A stretch of DNA of 64,000 bases from Actinacidiphila acidipaludis. GTDB taxonomy: Bacteria; Actinomycetota; Actinomycetes; Streptomycetales; Streptomycetaceae. The stretch lies in the NCBI RefSeq assembly GCF_019890725.1, contig NZ_JAINZZ010000011.1:62001-126000 (forward strand), written 5' to 3'. Shown in pieces: positions 42,324-51,258 of the stretch (its first letter is position 1; every line of letters begins with the position of its first letter). The notes beneath the pieces are model-generated. The model searched no databases and had not been told where the DNA came from. It saw only the letters and a program-made list of their open reading frames with translations. Both the position numbers and the translations under genes were made by a program.

Positions 42324-44039
42324 ATGGCTGCCAGCCCCGATCACCCCCAGACCCCGGCCCGGAGCGCCCCGGCGGCCGCCCGCCGCAAGTCCGGGCGCCA
42401 CCGCGGCGAGGGCCAGTGGGCCAAGGGCCACTTCACTCCGCTCAACGGCAACGAGCAGACGAAGAAGGACGACGACGGTCTCAATGTGCGGACACGTATT
42501 GAGACGATCTACGCCCACGCGGGTTTCGACTCGATCGACGGCGCGGACCTGCGCGGACGCATGCGCTGGTGGGGTCTGTACACCCAGCGCCGGCCCGGGA
42601 TCGACGGCGGCCGCACCGCCGTGCTGGAGCCGGAGGAGCTCGACGACCGCTACTTCATGATGCGGGTGCGCGTCGACGGCGGTCGGCTGACGGTGGCCCA
42701 GCTGCGGGTCATCGGCGAGGTCTCGCAGGAGTTCGCCCGCGGCACCGCCGACATCACCGACCGTCAGAACATCCAGCTGCACTGGATCCGGATCGAGGAC
42801 GTGCCGGAGATCTGGCGGCGACTGGAGGCCGTGGGCCTGTCCACCACCGAGGCGTGCGGCGACGTGCCGCGCGTCATCATCGGCTCCCCCGTCGCCGGCA
42901 TCGCCGAGGACGAGATCATCGACGGCTCCTGGGCGATCGAGGAGATCACCTCCCGCTACATCGGCAGCAAGGAGTTCTCCAACCTGCCGCGCAAGTTCAA
43001 GACCGCGATCTCCGGCTCGCCGCTGCTGGACGTCGTCCACGAGATCAACGACGTGTCGTTCGTCGGCGTCGACCACCCCGAGCACGGCCCGGGATTCGAC
43101 CTGTGGGTCGGCGGCGGCCTGTCCACCAACCCGCGGCTGGGCGAGCGCCTCGGCGCCTGGGTGCCGCTGGCCGAGGTGCCCGAGGTGTGGGCCGGTGTCG
43201 TCGGCATCTTCCGCGACTACGGCTACCGGCGGCTGCGCTCGCGTGCCCGGCTGAAGTTCCTGCTCGCCGACTGGGGGGCGGAGAAGTTCCGCCAGGTGCT
43301 CCAGGACGAGTACCTGAAGCGCGCACTCGTCGACGGGCCCGCCCCCGCGGCGCCCTCACAGGTCTGGCGCGACCACATCGGTGTGCACCGGCAGAAGGAC
43401 GGCCGCTACTACGTCGGCTTCGCGCCGCGCGTCGGCCGGGTCGACGGCGCCACCCTCACCAAGATCTCCGCGATCGCCGCCGACCACGGCTCGGACCGGC
43501 TGCGCACCACCACCGACCAGAAGATGCTGGTGCTGGACGTGACCGAGGACCGGGTCGAGTCGCTGACCGCGGCCCTGGAGGCACTGGACCTGCGGGTGCG
43601 GCCCTCGTCGTTCCGGCGCGGCACGCTGGCCTGCACCGGCATCGAGTTCTGCAAGCTGGCCATCGTCGAGACCAAGGAGCGCGCCTCCACGCTGATCGAC
43701 GAACTCGAGCGGCGCCTGCCGGAGTTCGACGAGCCGATCGGCATCAACATCAACGGCTGCCCGAACTCCTGCGCCCGCATCCAGACCGCGGACATCGGCC
43801 TGAAGGGCCAGCTCGTCACCGACGCCGCCGGCAACCAGGTCGAGGGCTACCAGGTCCACCTCGGCGGCAGCCTCGGCCTCGACCCCGGCTTCGGCCGCAA
43901 GGTCCGCGGCCTGAAGGTGACCGCCACCGAACTCCCGGACTACGTCGAGCGCGTGCTGGTCCGCTTCCAGGAGCAGCGCACCGACGGCGAACGCTTCGCG
44001 CAGTGGGCGGCGCGGGCCGCCGAGGAGGACCTGGCATGA
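42324..44039 (+). CDS. sirA: Siroheme-dependent sulfite/nitrite reductase (ferredoxin type)
   Basis: A 571-residue assimilatory reductase converting sulfite to sulfide with six electrons, probably from ferredoxin. Two ferredoxin-like half domains and two siroheme/4Fe-4S domains are present; the cluster ligands are Cys437 and Cys443 (CTGIEFC) and Cys479 and Cys483 (GCPNSC). Basic residues for siroheme and sulfite binding lie in RTRIETIY- and TDRQN-like motifs. AGAAGGA lies about nine bases before ATG 42324. It opens a tightly coupled operon; its stop overlaps the next start (ATGA). Nitrite as substrate cannot be excluded, but the context says sulfite. Confidence 0.93.
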   Translation: MAASPDHPQTPARSAPAAARRKSGRHRGEGQWAKGHFTPLNGNEQTKKDDDGLNVRTRIETIYAHAGFDSIDGADLRGRMRWWGLYTQRRPGIDGGRTAVLEPEELDDRYFMMRVRVDGGRLTVAQLRVIGEVSQEFARGTADITDRQNIQLHWIRIEDVPEIWRRLEAVGLSTTEACGDVPRVIIGSPVAGIAEDEIIDGSWAIEEITSRYIGSKEFSNLPRKFKTAISGSPLLDVVHEINDVSFVGVDHPEHGPGFDLWVGGGLSTNPRLGERLGAWVPLAEVPEVWAGVVGIFRDYGYRRLRSRARLKFLLADWGAEKFRQVLQDEYLKRALVDGPAPAAPSQVWRDHIGVHRQKDGRYYVGFAPRVGRVDGATLTKISAIAADHGSDRLRTTTDQKMLVLDVTEDRVESLTAALEALDLRVRPSSFRRGTLACTGIEFCKLAIVETKERASTLIDELERRLPEFDEPIGININGCPNSCARIQTADIGLKGQLVTDAAGNQVEGYQVHLGGSLGLDPGFGRKVRGLKVTATELPDYVERVLVRFQEQRTDGERFAQWAARAAEEDLA

Positions 44040-44242
44040 CCGAGCGCGCCGCGCCGTTCTACTGCCCCTACTGCGGGGACGAGGACCTGCGTCCGTCCGC
44101 CGAGGGCCACGGCACCTGGGAGTGCCGGGCCTGCAACCGCGCGTTCCGGCTGGCCTTCCTCGGCCTGCTCGCCGAGGGCTTCGCGCCCTCGTCCCCGCCG
44201 CAGCACTCCGCATCGGACTCCCCGCATGGAGGCGCTTCGTGA
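44036..44242 (+). CDS. Small zinc-ribbon protein of the sulfur operon
   Basis: A 68-residue protein with CPYCGDED and CRACNRAF, two CxxC pairs 19 residues apart that form a zinc ribbon or iron site, and a Ser/Pro-rich tail. It is translationally coupled on both sides (ATGA with the sulfite reductase, GTGA with cysH). The same small gene occupies this place in other Streptomyces sulfur operons. Its role is unknown; an electron-transfer or cluster-handling helper of the reductases would fit. Confidence 0.85.
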   Translation: MTERAAPFYCPYCGDEDLRPSAEGHGTWECRACNRAFRLAFLGLLAEGFAPSSPPQHSASDSPHGGAS

Positions 44243-44943
44243 CCACCGCTCAGCACAGCGCGGAAGAACTCGAGAAGCTGGCCGTCCGGGCCGGCCGCGA
44301 CCTGGAGGAGGCGTCCGCGCAGGAGGTGCTGCGCTGGGCCGCCGACACCTTCGGGCGGCGCTTCTGCGTCACCTCCTCGATGGAGGACGCGGTCGTGGCG
44401 CACCTGGCCTCGCGGGCGCTGCCCGGCGTGGACGTCGTCTTCCTGGACACCGGCTACCACTTCCCGGAGACCATCGGCACCCGGGACGCGGTCGCCGCCG
44501 TGATGGACGTCAACGTCATCACCATCACCCCGCGGCAGACCGTCGCCGAGCAGGACGCCGAGTACGGTCCCCGGCTGCACGACCGGGACCCGGACCGCTG
44601 CTGCGCGCTGCGCAAGGTGGCGCCGCTGGAGGAGGGGCTGCGCGGCTACGACGCCTGGGCGACCGGGCTGCGCCGTGACGAGTCCCCGACCCGCGCGAAC
44701 ACCCCGGTGGTCGGTTGGGACGCCCGCCGGCGCAAGGTGAAGGTCGCCCCGATCGCACGCTGGACACAGGACGACGTGGAGCGCTACGTCGCCGAGCACG
44801 GCGTGCTCACCAACCCGCTGCTGATGGACGGTTACGCCTCCGTCGGCTGCGCGCCCTGCACCCGCCGGGTGCTGGCGGGCGAGGACGCGCGCGCCGGCCG
44901 CTGGGCGGGCCTGGGCAAGACCGAGTGCGGGATCCACCAGTGA
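44239..44943 (+). CDS. cysH: Assimilatory (phospho)adenylyl-sulfate reductase
   Basis: A 234-residue PAPS/APS reductase that makes sulfite from activated sulfate with thioredoxin as donor. The PP-loop variant FCVTSSMEDAVV binds the nucleotide, DTGYHFPET follows, and the catalytic Cys is in the C-terminal KTECGIH. Paired Cys in DRCCALRK and GCAPC supply a 4Fe-4S cluster, which marks the APS-using type rather than the cluster-free PAPS type. GTG 44239 has GGAGG about nine bases upstream and overlaps the previous stop. Confidence 0.93.
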   Translation: MTTAQHSAEELEKLAVRAGRDLEEASAQEVLRWAADTFGRRFCVTSSMEDAVVAHLASRALPGVDVVFLDTGYHFPETIGTRDAVAAVMDVNVITITPRQTVAEQDAEYGPRLHDRDPDRCCALRKVAPLEEGLRGYDAWATGLRRDESPTRANTPVVGWDARRRKVKVAPIARWTQDDVERYVAEHGVLTNPLLMDGYASVGCAPCTRRVLAGEDARAGRWAGLGKTECGIHQ

Positions 44944-44975
44944 CGACACGTGCGACGACGGTTCAGGAGAGCGGG

Positions 44976-45698
44976 ATGAGCACGGGGGCCACGGTCTGGC
45001 TGACCGGTCTGCCGAGCGCGGGCAAGACCACCATCGCGACCGCGCTGGCCGAGGAACTGCGGGAGGAGGGCCGCCGGGTCGAGGTGCTCGACGGCGACGA
45101 GATCCGCGAGTTCCTGTCCGCGGGGCTGGGGTTCAGCCGCGAGGACCGGCACACCAACGTGCAGCGGATCGGCTTCGTCGCCGAACTCCTCGCCTCCCAC
45201 GGGGTGCTGGTGCTGGTGCCGGTCATCGCCCCGTACGCCGACAGCCGCGAGGCGGTGCGCAAGCGCCACCAGCAGCAGGGCACCGGCTACGTCGAGGTCC
45301 ACGTCGCCACCCCCGTCGATGTCTGCTCGGTCCGCGACGTCAAGGGGCTCTACGCCAAGCAGGCCGCGGGCGAACTGACCGGCCTGACCGGCGTGGACGA
45401 CCCGTACGAGGTGCCCGAGGACCCCGATCTGCGGATCGAGACCCAGGGCCGCACCGTCCAGCAGTCCGCAGCGGCCGTCCGCGCGCTGCTCGTCGAGAGG
45501 GGACTGGCGGGCGACGCACCCGCGGCCACCGGGCCGCGGCCAACAGCGATCTCCGAGCCATCCCGCCGCGGGGGCGGAGAAGCCCGCGAAAGGGGACAGG
45601 CGGGCGACGCACCCGCGGCCACCGGGCCGCGGCCAACAGCGATCTCCGAGCCATCCCGCCGCGGGGGCGGAGAAGCCCGCGAAAGGGGCACAGCATGA
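44976..45698 (+). CDS. cysC: Adenylylsulfate kinase with duplicated C-terminal tail
   Basis: A 240-residue APS kinase. The P-loop reads GLPSAGKTT, followed by DGDEIREFLSAGLGF and the family motif GFVAELLASHGVLVLVPVIAPY; the normal domain ends near VRALLVERGL (residue 177 or so). Beyond it the frame continues through two copies of a 31-residue unit encoded by a 93-bp tandem duplication, ending at the cysD start (ATGA overlap). Typical bacterial CysC proteins lack this tail. AGGAG lies six bases before ATG 44976; GTG 44940 overlapping the cysH stop is an alternative. With a cluster-type CysH, PAPS may serve sulfation rather than reduction. Confidence 0.9.
   Translation: MSTGATVWLTGLPSAGKTTIATALAEELREEGRRVEVLDGDEIREFLSAGLGFSREDRHTNVQRIGFVAELLASHGVLVLVPVIAPYADSREAVRKRHQQQGTGYVEVHVATPVDVCSVRDVKGLYAKQAAGELTGLTGVDDPYEVPEDPDLRIETQGRTVQQSAAAVRALLVERGLAGDAPAATGPRPTAISEPSRRGGGEARERGQAGDAPAATGPRPTAISEPSRRGGGEARERGTA
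45506..45688 (+). repeat. 93-bp tandem duplication at the cysC/cysD junction
   Basis: Bases 45506-45595 and 45599-45688 are identical over 90 bp, with a period of 93. Each copy encodes 30 identical residues (AGDAPAATG... to ...GGGEARERG) and ends with the purine-rich GAAAGGGG that acts as the cysD ribosome binding site after copy two. The period of 31 codons keeps cysC in frame. Complete identity shows the duplication is recent. Confidence 0.95.
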
Positions 45699-46630
45699 CG
45701 ACGACCGTTGCGCACAGCGACGCCACCGACAGTCCCTACGCGCTCTCGCACCTGGACGCGCTGGAGTCCGAGGCGGTGCACATCTTCCGCGAGGTGGCGG
45801 GCGAGTTCGAGCGGCCGGTGGTGCTCTTCTCCGGCGGCAAGGACTCCATCGTGATGCTGCACCTGGCGCTGAAGGCGTTCGCGCCGGCCGCGGTGCCCTT
45901 CGCGCTGCTGCACGTCGACACCGGCCACAACTTCCCGGAGGTGCTGGAGTTCCGCGACCGCACGGTCGCCGAGCACTCGCTGCGGCTGCACGTGGCCAGC
46001 GTGCAGGACTACATCGACGACGGCCGGCTGCGCGAACGCCCCGACGGCACCCGCAACCCGCTGCAGACGGTGCCGCTGACCGACGCCATCCGCGAGCTGC
46101 GGTTCGACGCGGTGTTCGGCGGCGGCCGCCGTGACGAGGAGAAGGCCCGCGCCAAGGAACGGGTGTTCAGCCTGCGCGACGAGTTCTCGCAGTGGGACCC
46201 GCGCCGCCAGCGCCCCGAACTGTGGTCGCTCTACAACGGCCGGCACGCGCCGGGCGAGCACGTGCGGGTCTTCCCGCTGTCCAACTGGACCGAGCTGGAC
46301 GTCTGGCAGTACATCGCCCGCGAGGACATCGCCCTGCCGCAGATCTACTTCGCCCACGAGCGCGAGGTGTTCAAGCGGTCGGGCATGTGGCTGACCGCCG
46401 GCGAGTGGGGCGGCCCGAAGGACGGCGAGCAGTCGGAGAACCGGCTGGTGCGCTACCGCACGGTCGGCGACATGTCCTGCACCGGCGCGGTGGACTCCGA
46501 CGCCACCACGCTCGACGCGGTGATCGCCGAGATCGCCGCCTCCCGGCTGACCGAGCGGGGCGCCACCCGGGCGGACGACAAGATGTCCGAGGCCGCCATG
46601 GAGGACCGCAAGCGCGAGGGGTACTTCTAG
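45695..46630 (+). CDS. cysD: Sulfate adenylyltransferase subunit 2
   Basis: A 311-residue ATP-sulfurylase catalytic subunit that joins AMP from ATP to sulfate, giving APS. The PP-loop is LFSGGKDSIV (about residues 46-55), followed by HVDTGHNFPEVLEFRD and FGGGRRDEEKARAKER, and the end DRKREGYF is typical. GAAAGGGG, the end of the second 93-bp repeat, is the ribosome binding site. ATG 45695 overlaps the cysC stop and cysN follows after two bases. Confidence 0.95.
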   Translation: MTTTVAHSDATDSPYALSHLDALESEAVHIFREVAGEFERPVVLFSGGKDSIVMLHLALKAFAPAAVPFALLHVDTGHNFPEVLEFRDRTVAEHSLRLHVASVQDYIDDGRLRERPDGTRNPLQTVPLTDAIRELRFDAVFGGGRRDEEKARAKERVFSLRDEFSQWDPRRQRPELWSLYNGRHAPGEHVRVFPLSNWTELDVWQYIAREDIALPQIYFAHEREVFKRSGMWLTAGEWGGPKDGEQSENRLVRYRTVGDMSCTGAVDSDATTLDAVIAEIAASRLTERGATRADDKMSEAAMEDRKREGYF

Positions 46631-46632
46631 CC

Positions 46633-47985
46633 ATGACCAGCACCACGAACCCGATCACCGCCGAGGCCCTGTCGGCGACGACGCTGCTGCGTTTCGCCAC
46701 CGCCGGCTCGGTGGACGACGGCAAGTCGACCCTGGTCGGCCGGCTGCTGCACGACTCCAAGTCGGTCCTCACCGACCAGTTGGAGGCCGTGGAGCGCGCC
46801 TCGCAGAGCCGCGGCCAGGAGGCGCCCGACCTGGCGCTGCTCACCGACGGCCTGCGCGCCGAGCGCGAGCAGGGCATCACCATCGACGTCGCCTACCGCT
46901 ACTTCGCCACCGCCCGGCGCCGCTTCATCCTGGCCGACACCCCGGGCCACGTGCAGTACACCCGCAACATGGTCACCGGCGCGTCCACCGCCGAGCTGGC
47001 CGTGGTGCTGGTCGACGCCCGCAACGGCGTGGTCGAGCAGACCCGCCGGCACGCCGCGGTCGCCGCACTGCTGCGGGTGCCGCACGTCGTCCTCGCCGTG
47101 AACAAGATGGACCTGGTCGACTACGCCGAGCCCGTCTTCGCCGCGATCGCCGAGGAGTTCACCTCCTACGCCGCCTCCCTGGGCGTCCCGGACATCACCG
47201 CGATCCCGATCTCGGCGCTGGCCGGGGACAACGTGGTGGAGCCCTCGGCCCACATGGACTGGTACGGCGGCCCGACGGTGCTGGAGCACCTGGAGACGGT
47301 CCCGGTCAGCCACGACCTGACGGGGTGCCTGCCGCGCTTCCCGGTGCAGTACGTGATCCGCCCGCAGACCGCCGAGCACCCCGACTACCGCGGCTACGCC
47401 GGCCAGATCGCCTCCGGGATGTTCCGGGTGGGCGACCCGGTGACGGTGCTGCCGTCCGGCCGCACCACCACCATCGCGGGCATCGACGCGCTCGGCAGCA
47501 GCGTGGACACCGCCTGGGCGCCCCAGTCGGTGACGCTGCTGCTCGCCGACGACCTGGACGTCTCGCGCGGCGACCTGATCGCGCCGGCCGGCGCGGCGCC
47601 GGCCGTCACCCAGGACGTCCGGGCGACCGTCTGCCATCTGCACGAACGGCCGCTGCGGGTCGGCGAGCGGGTGCTGCTCAAGCACGCCACCCGCACCGTC
47701 AAGGCGATCGTGAAGGAACTGCCGTACCGGATCGACCTGTCGCACGGTCTGGCGCACGACAACGACCCCGAGCACCTGGAGGTCAACGACATCGGCGCGG
47801 TGGTGCTGCGCACCGCCGAGCCGCTGCCGCTGGACGCGTACGCCGACTCCCGGCTCACCGGGTCGTTCCTGCTCATCGACCCGGCCGACGGCACCACGTT
47901 GACGGCCGGCATGGCCGGCGAGGCGTTCGCCGAGCGGGCGTCGGCCGCCGCGGCGGCGGCCGACGACGAGGGATGGGACTTCTGA
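46633..47985 (+). CDS. cysN: Sulfate adenylyltransferase subunit 1 (GTPase)
   Basis: A 450-residue translation-factor-like GTPase that drives the CysD reaction. G1 SVDDGKSTLVG, the switch motif AEREQGITIDVAYRYF, G3 DTPGHVQYTRN and G4 NKMDLVD are intact, followed by two beta-barrel domains. The length shows it is CysN alone, not the CysNC fusion, in keeping with a separate cysC gene. ATG 46633 follows the cysD stop by two bases. Confidence 0.95.
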   Translation: MTSTTNPITAEALSATTLLRFATAGSVDDGKSTLVGRLLHDSKSVLTDQLEAVERASQSRGQEAPDLALLTDGLRAEREQGITIDVAYRYFATARRRFILADTPGHVQYTRNMVTGASTAELAVVLVDARNGVVEQTRRHAAVAALLRVPHVVLAVNKMDLVDYAEPVFAAIAEEFTSYAASLGVPDITAIPISALAGDNVVEPSAHMDWYGGPTVLEHLETVPVSHDLTGCLPRFPVQYVIRPQTAEHPDYRGYAGQIASGMFRVGDPVTVLPSGRTTTIAGIDALGSSVDTAWAPQSVTLLLADDLDVSRGDLIAPAGAAPAVTQDVRATVCHLHERPLRVGERVLLKHATRTVKAIVKELPYRIDLSHGLAHDNDPEHLEVNDIGAVVLRTAEPLPLDAYADSRLTGSFLLIDPADGTTLTAGMAGEAFAERASAAAAAADDEGWDF

Positions 47986-48264
47986 CGGTGTCCCGTCCGG
48001 CCCGTGAGGCCTTCTCAGGATTCGCGAAGGAGGGCGGCCGCGTCGGCAGCGGTTCGCTCGGCTCGGGCACGGGCGGCGTCGCGCGATGTGTGCGCTGACG
48101 TCCCGCACCGTGGCGCGCGGTTGCCGCGCCACGGCTGCCCGCTGCTCGATCCGAGCCGCAGCACACCCCGTGCTGCGCATCTTCCGAAGACCTGACGAAC
48201 CTCCGGCCGCGCCGTAGAGCCACGCTCACGCGCGACACGCCGGGCCTGACGAGAGGACACATCC
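47986..48264 (+). promoter_or_regulatory. Leader region between cysN and the sulfonate transporter genes
   Basis: This 279-bp gap holds two hairpins: GTGGCGCG (48110-48117) with CGCGCCAC (48125-48132), and CGCAGCAC (48157-48164) with GTGCTGCG (48170-48177). A 43-codon ORF (48086-48217, Cys codons at positions 2, 13 and 20) spans them and could be a second leader peptide, but lacks the HVD...C pattern and a ribosome binding site. The hairpins could terminate the cys message or attenuate the transporter message. Confidence 0.45.
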
Positions 48265-49398
48265 GTGTCTGCCCAGCCCCGTCCAGCGTTCCGTCCCTCC
48301 TCCCGCCGCAGACTCCTGGCCGCGGCCGCCGCGCTGCCGATCCTCCTCGGCGCACTGGCCGCCTGCGGCTACGGCTCCGACAAGCCGAAGGACGACCCGG
48401 CCGCCGCGCCCGCGGCCGCCGGCGCCAAGAAGCTCTCCGCCGACCAGGTGAAGATCGGCTACTTCCCGAACCTCACGCACGCCACTCCGCTGGTCGGCCT
48501 CAAGGAGGGCCTGTTCCAGAAGGAGCTCGGCGCGACGAAGGTCAAGGAGTACACCTTCAACGCCGGCCCCGCCGAGATCGAGGCGCTCAACGCCGGATCC
48601 ATCGACATCGGCTGGATCGGCCCCTCCCCGGCCATCAACGGCTACACCAAGTCCGGCGGCAGCGACCTGCGGATCATCTCCGGCTCGGCGTCCGGCGGCG
48701 TGAAGCTGGTGGTCAACCCGAAGAAGATCACGAGCCTCGCGGACGTCAAGGGCAAGAAGATCGCCACCCCGCAGCTCGGCAACACCCAGGACGTCGCGCT
48801 GCTGCACTGGATCAGCTCCCAGGGCTGGAAGGTCGACGCGCAGAGCGGCAAGGGCGACGTGTCGGTCATCCGCACCGACAACAAGATCACCCCGGACGCC
48901 TACAAGAACGGCTCCATCGACGGCGCGTGGGTGCCGGAGCCCACCGCCTCCAAGCTGGTCGCCGAAGGCGGGAAGGTGCTGCTGGACGAGAGCACCCTGT
49001 GGCCGGACAAGAAGTTCGTGATCACCAACGTGATCGTGTCGCAGAAGTTCCTCACCGCCCACCCCGACGTCGTCGAGGCGGTGCTGCGGGGCTCGGTGAA
49101 CACCAACGCGTGGATCAAGGCCAACCCCGACCGGGCCAAGGCGGACGCCAACGACGAGTTGAAGCGGCTGACGCAGAAGGCCCTGCCGGCGAACGTCCTC
49201 GACCCGGCCTGGCAGTCCATCCAGGTCCTCGACGACCCGCTGGCCGCCACCGCAGGCCAGGAGGCGCAGAACGCCGTGTCCGCCGGCCTGCTCAAGGCGC
49301 CGAAGCTGAACGGCATCTACGACCTGACGCTGCTCAACAAGATCCTCAAGGAACAGGGCAGGCCCACCGTGTCCGCCGCCGGACTCGGCACGCAGTAG
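48265..49398 (+). CDS. Sulfonate-type ABC transporter substrate-binding lipoprotein
   Basis: A 377-residue SsuA-like binding protein with a lipoprotein signal (Arg-rich start, lipobox LAACGY near residue 34). The mature part matches the NMT1/SsuA fold: VKIGYFPNLTHATPLVGLKEGLF, then GSIDIGWIGPSPAING, LADVKGKKIATPQLGNTQDVAL and FVITNVIVSQKFL. It probably binds an aliphatic sulfonate or similar sulfur compound; location after cysN supports a sulfur substrate over others. GTG 48265 has GAGAGGAC upstream. It heads a three-gene transporter with the chelatase coupled after it. Confidence 0.88.
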   Translation: MSAQPRPAFRPSSRRRLLAAAAALPILLGALAACGYGSDKPKDDPAAAPAAAGAKKLSADQVKIGYFPNLTHATPLVGLKEGLFQKELGATKVKEYTFNAGPAEIEALNAGSIDIGWIGPSPAINGYTKSGGSDLRIISGSASGGVKLVVNPKKITSLADVKGKKIATPQLGNTQDVALLHWISSQGWKVDAQSGKGDVSVIRTDNKITPDAYKNGSIDGAWVPEPTASKLVAEGGKVLLDESTLWPDKKFVITNVIVSQKFLTAHPDVVEAVLRGSVNTNAWIKANPDRAKADANDELKRLTQKALPANVLDPAWQSIQVLDDPLAATAGQEAQNAVSAGLLKAPKLNGIYDLTLLNKILKEQGRPTVSAAGLGTQ

Positions 49399-49500
49399 GC
49401 GGCCCGCGCCCGGCCGGCGGCACCGGCCGGGCGCGCACCGCGGCAGCCACCCCCAGCAGCTCCCAGACGCCAGCACCCATCAGACCAGGAGGTGACACCG

Positions 49501-50295
49501 ATGGCCGACACTCTCACCAGTGCCGCCGCGCCCGGCACGCAGACCGCCGCCCCCGCGGCGCGGATCGACCATGTGTCGAAGGCGTTCGGCCGTCCCGGCG
49601 CCCAGCAGCTCGTGCTGGACGACATCGTCCTCGACGTGCGGCCGGGCGAGTTCGTCTGCCTCCTCGGCGCGTCGGGATGCGGCAAGTCCACGCTGCTCAA
49701 CCTGGTCGCCGGGCTCGACCGGCCGTCCACCGGGACCATCGCCACTCCCGGCGGGCGGCCCGCCCTGATGTTCCAGGAGCACGCCCTGTTCCCGTGGCTG
49801 ACCGCGGGCAGGAACATCGAACTGGCCCTGCGGCTGCGCGGGGTGCCGCGCGAGGAACGCCGCCCGGAGGCCGAGCGGCTGCTGTCGCTGGTCCGCCTGG
49901 GCGGCGCCTACGGCAAGCGGGTGCACGAACTGTCCGGCGGCATGCGGCAGCGGGTCGCGCTGGCCCGGGCCCTGGCCCAGGACAGCCAACTGCTGCTGAT
50001 GGACGAGCCGTTCGCGGCACTCGACGCGATCACCCGGGACGTCCTGCACGACGAGCTGACCCGCATCTGGTCGGAGACCGACCTGTCGGTGCTGTTCGTC
50101 ACGCACAACGTGCGCGAGGCGGTCCGGCTGGCCCAGCGCGTGGTGCTGATGTCCTCCCGTCCGGGCCGCGTCAGCCGCGAGTGGGTCATCGACATCCCGC
50201 AGCCGCGCCGCATCGAGGACGCGGACGTGGCCGACCTGTCCGTCGAGATCACCGAACACCTGCGTGGGGAGATCCGCCGCCATGGCCAGCACTGA
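49501..50295 (+). CDS. Sulfonate-type ABC transporter ATP-binding protein
   Basis: A 264-residue SsuB/TauB-like ATPase: Walker A GASGCGKST (about residues 59-67), signature LSGGMRQR, Walker B LLLMDEPFAALD, and switch His in FVTHNVREAVRL. An ideal AGGAGGTGA lies seven bases before ATG 49501. Its end overlaps the permease gene by 14 bases. It drives import of the compound captured by the preceding lipoprotein. Confidence 0.9.
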   Translation: MADTLTSAAAPGTQTAAPAARIDHVSKAFGRPGAQQLVLDDIVLDVRPGEFVCLLGASGCGKSTLLNLVAGLDRPSTGTIATPGGRPALMFQEHALFPWLTAGRNIELALRLRGVPREERRPEAERLLSLVRLGGAYGKRVHELSGGMRQRVALARALAQDSQLLLMDEPFAALDAITRDVLHDELTRIWSETDLSVLFVTHNVREAVRLAQRVVLMSSRPGRVSREWVIDIPQPRRIEDADVADLSVEITEHLRGEIRRHGQH

Positions 50296-51256
50296 CACCG
50301 GGACCGCCGGTCGGCGCAACGCGCCCGAGGACACCCCGGCGGGCGGGCCGCAGGACGACGCCACGACCGGCAAGGCCGCGGCGCCCGCGCGCGACGGCGG
50401 CGACCTGTCCGGTCTGGAGGCCGGGCTCGACGCGCTGGAGACGGTCACCGTCGCCCGTTCGCCGCTGGGCCGGCTGCTGCTGAGCAAGGTGCTGCCGCCG
50501 CTCACCGCGATCGTGCTGGTGCTCGTGGTGTGGCAGCTCGCGGCATGGGGCAAGGTGGCCGACCCGACGAAGCTGCCCAGCCCGTCGGACGTCGGCCAGG
50601 CGCTGGCCGACCGGTGGCAGGCCGGCGACCTGTTCTCCATCATCTGGACCAGCGTCGAGCGCGGCCTGCTGGGCTTCCTGGCCGCGCTGGCCATCGGCAC
50701 CCCGCTGGGCCTGGTGGTGGCCCGGGTGAGCTTCGTGCGGGCGGCCATCGGCCCGATCCTGTCCGGCCTGCAGTCCCTGCCGTCGGTGGCGTGGGTGCCG
50801 GCCGCGGTGATCTGGCTGGGCATCAACGACTCCGCGATGTACGCGGTGATCCTGCTGGGCGCGGTGCCGTCGATCGCCAACGGCCTGGTGTCCGGGATCG
50901 ACCAGGTCCCGCCGCTGTACCTGCGGGCCGGCCGCACCATCGGCGCGACCGGGCTGCGCGGCGCCTGGTACGTGCTGCTGCCCGCGGCGCTGCCCGGCTA
51001 CGTCGCCGGGCTGAAACAGGGCTGGGCGTTCTCCTGGCGCTCCCTGATGGCCGCCGAGCTCATCGCCTCCTCCCCCGACCTGGGCGTGGGCCTGGGCCGC
51101 TACCTGGAGAACATGCGCGAGGGCTCGGACATGGCCGGAGTCCTGCTCGGTATCCTGCTCATCCTGTTCGTCGGCATCGCCATCGACCAGATCGTCTTCA
51201 GCCCGCTGGAGCGCTGGGTGCTGCGCAGCCGCGGCCTGACCGCCAGGAGCCAGTGA
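50282..51256 (+). CDS. Sulfonate-type ABC transporter permease
   Basis: A 324-residue SsuC-like permease. The first 65 residues are a charged, Ala/Gly-rich cytoplasmic extension longer than usual; six predicted membrane helices follow from about residue 72. The coupling motif reads PPLYLRAGRTIGATGLRGAW and the SLPSVAWVPAAVIWLGI segment is typical of the nitrate/sulfonate/taurine group. ATG 50282 has GGGGAG seven bases upstream. The chelatase gene begins at its stop. Confidence 0.9.
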   Translation: MASTDTGTAGRRNAPEDTPAGGPQDDATTGKAAAPARDGGDLSGLEAGLDALETVTVARSPLGRLLLSKVLPPLTAIVLVLVVWQLAAWGKVADPTKLPSPSDVGQALADRWQAGDLFSIIWTSVERGLLGFLAALAIGTPLGLVVARVSFVRAAIGPILSGLQSLPSVAWVPAAVIWLGINDSAMYAVILLGAVPSIANGLVSGIDQVPPLYLRAGRTIGATGLRGAWYVLLPAALPGYVAGLKQGWAFSWRSLMAAELIASSPDLGVGLGRYLENMREGSDMAGVLLGILLILFVGIAIDQIVFSPLERWVLRSRGLTARSQ

Positions 51257-51258
51257 GC

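Noticed and set aside
45340..45726. Minus-strand ORF made of repeated segments opposite cysC
   Set aside because: The repeats are the complement of the 93-bp duplication in cysC, not a separate gene.
48086..48217. 43-codon ORF with three Cys codons as a definite leader peptide
   Set aside because: It lacks a ribosome binding site, a clear leaderless promoter and the HVD...C signature, so it is kept only as a possibility within the leader-region entry.
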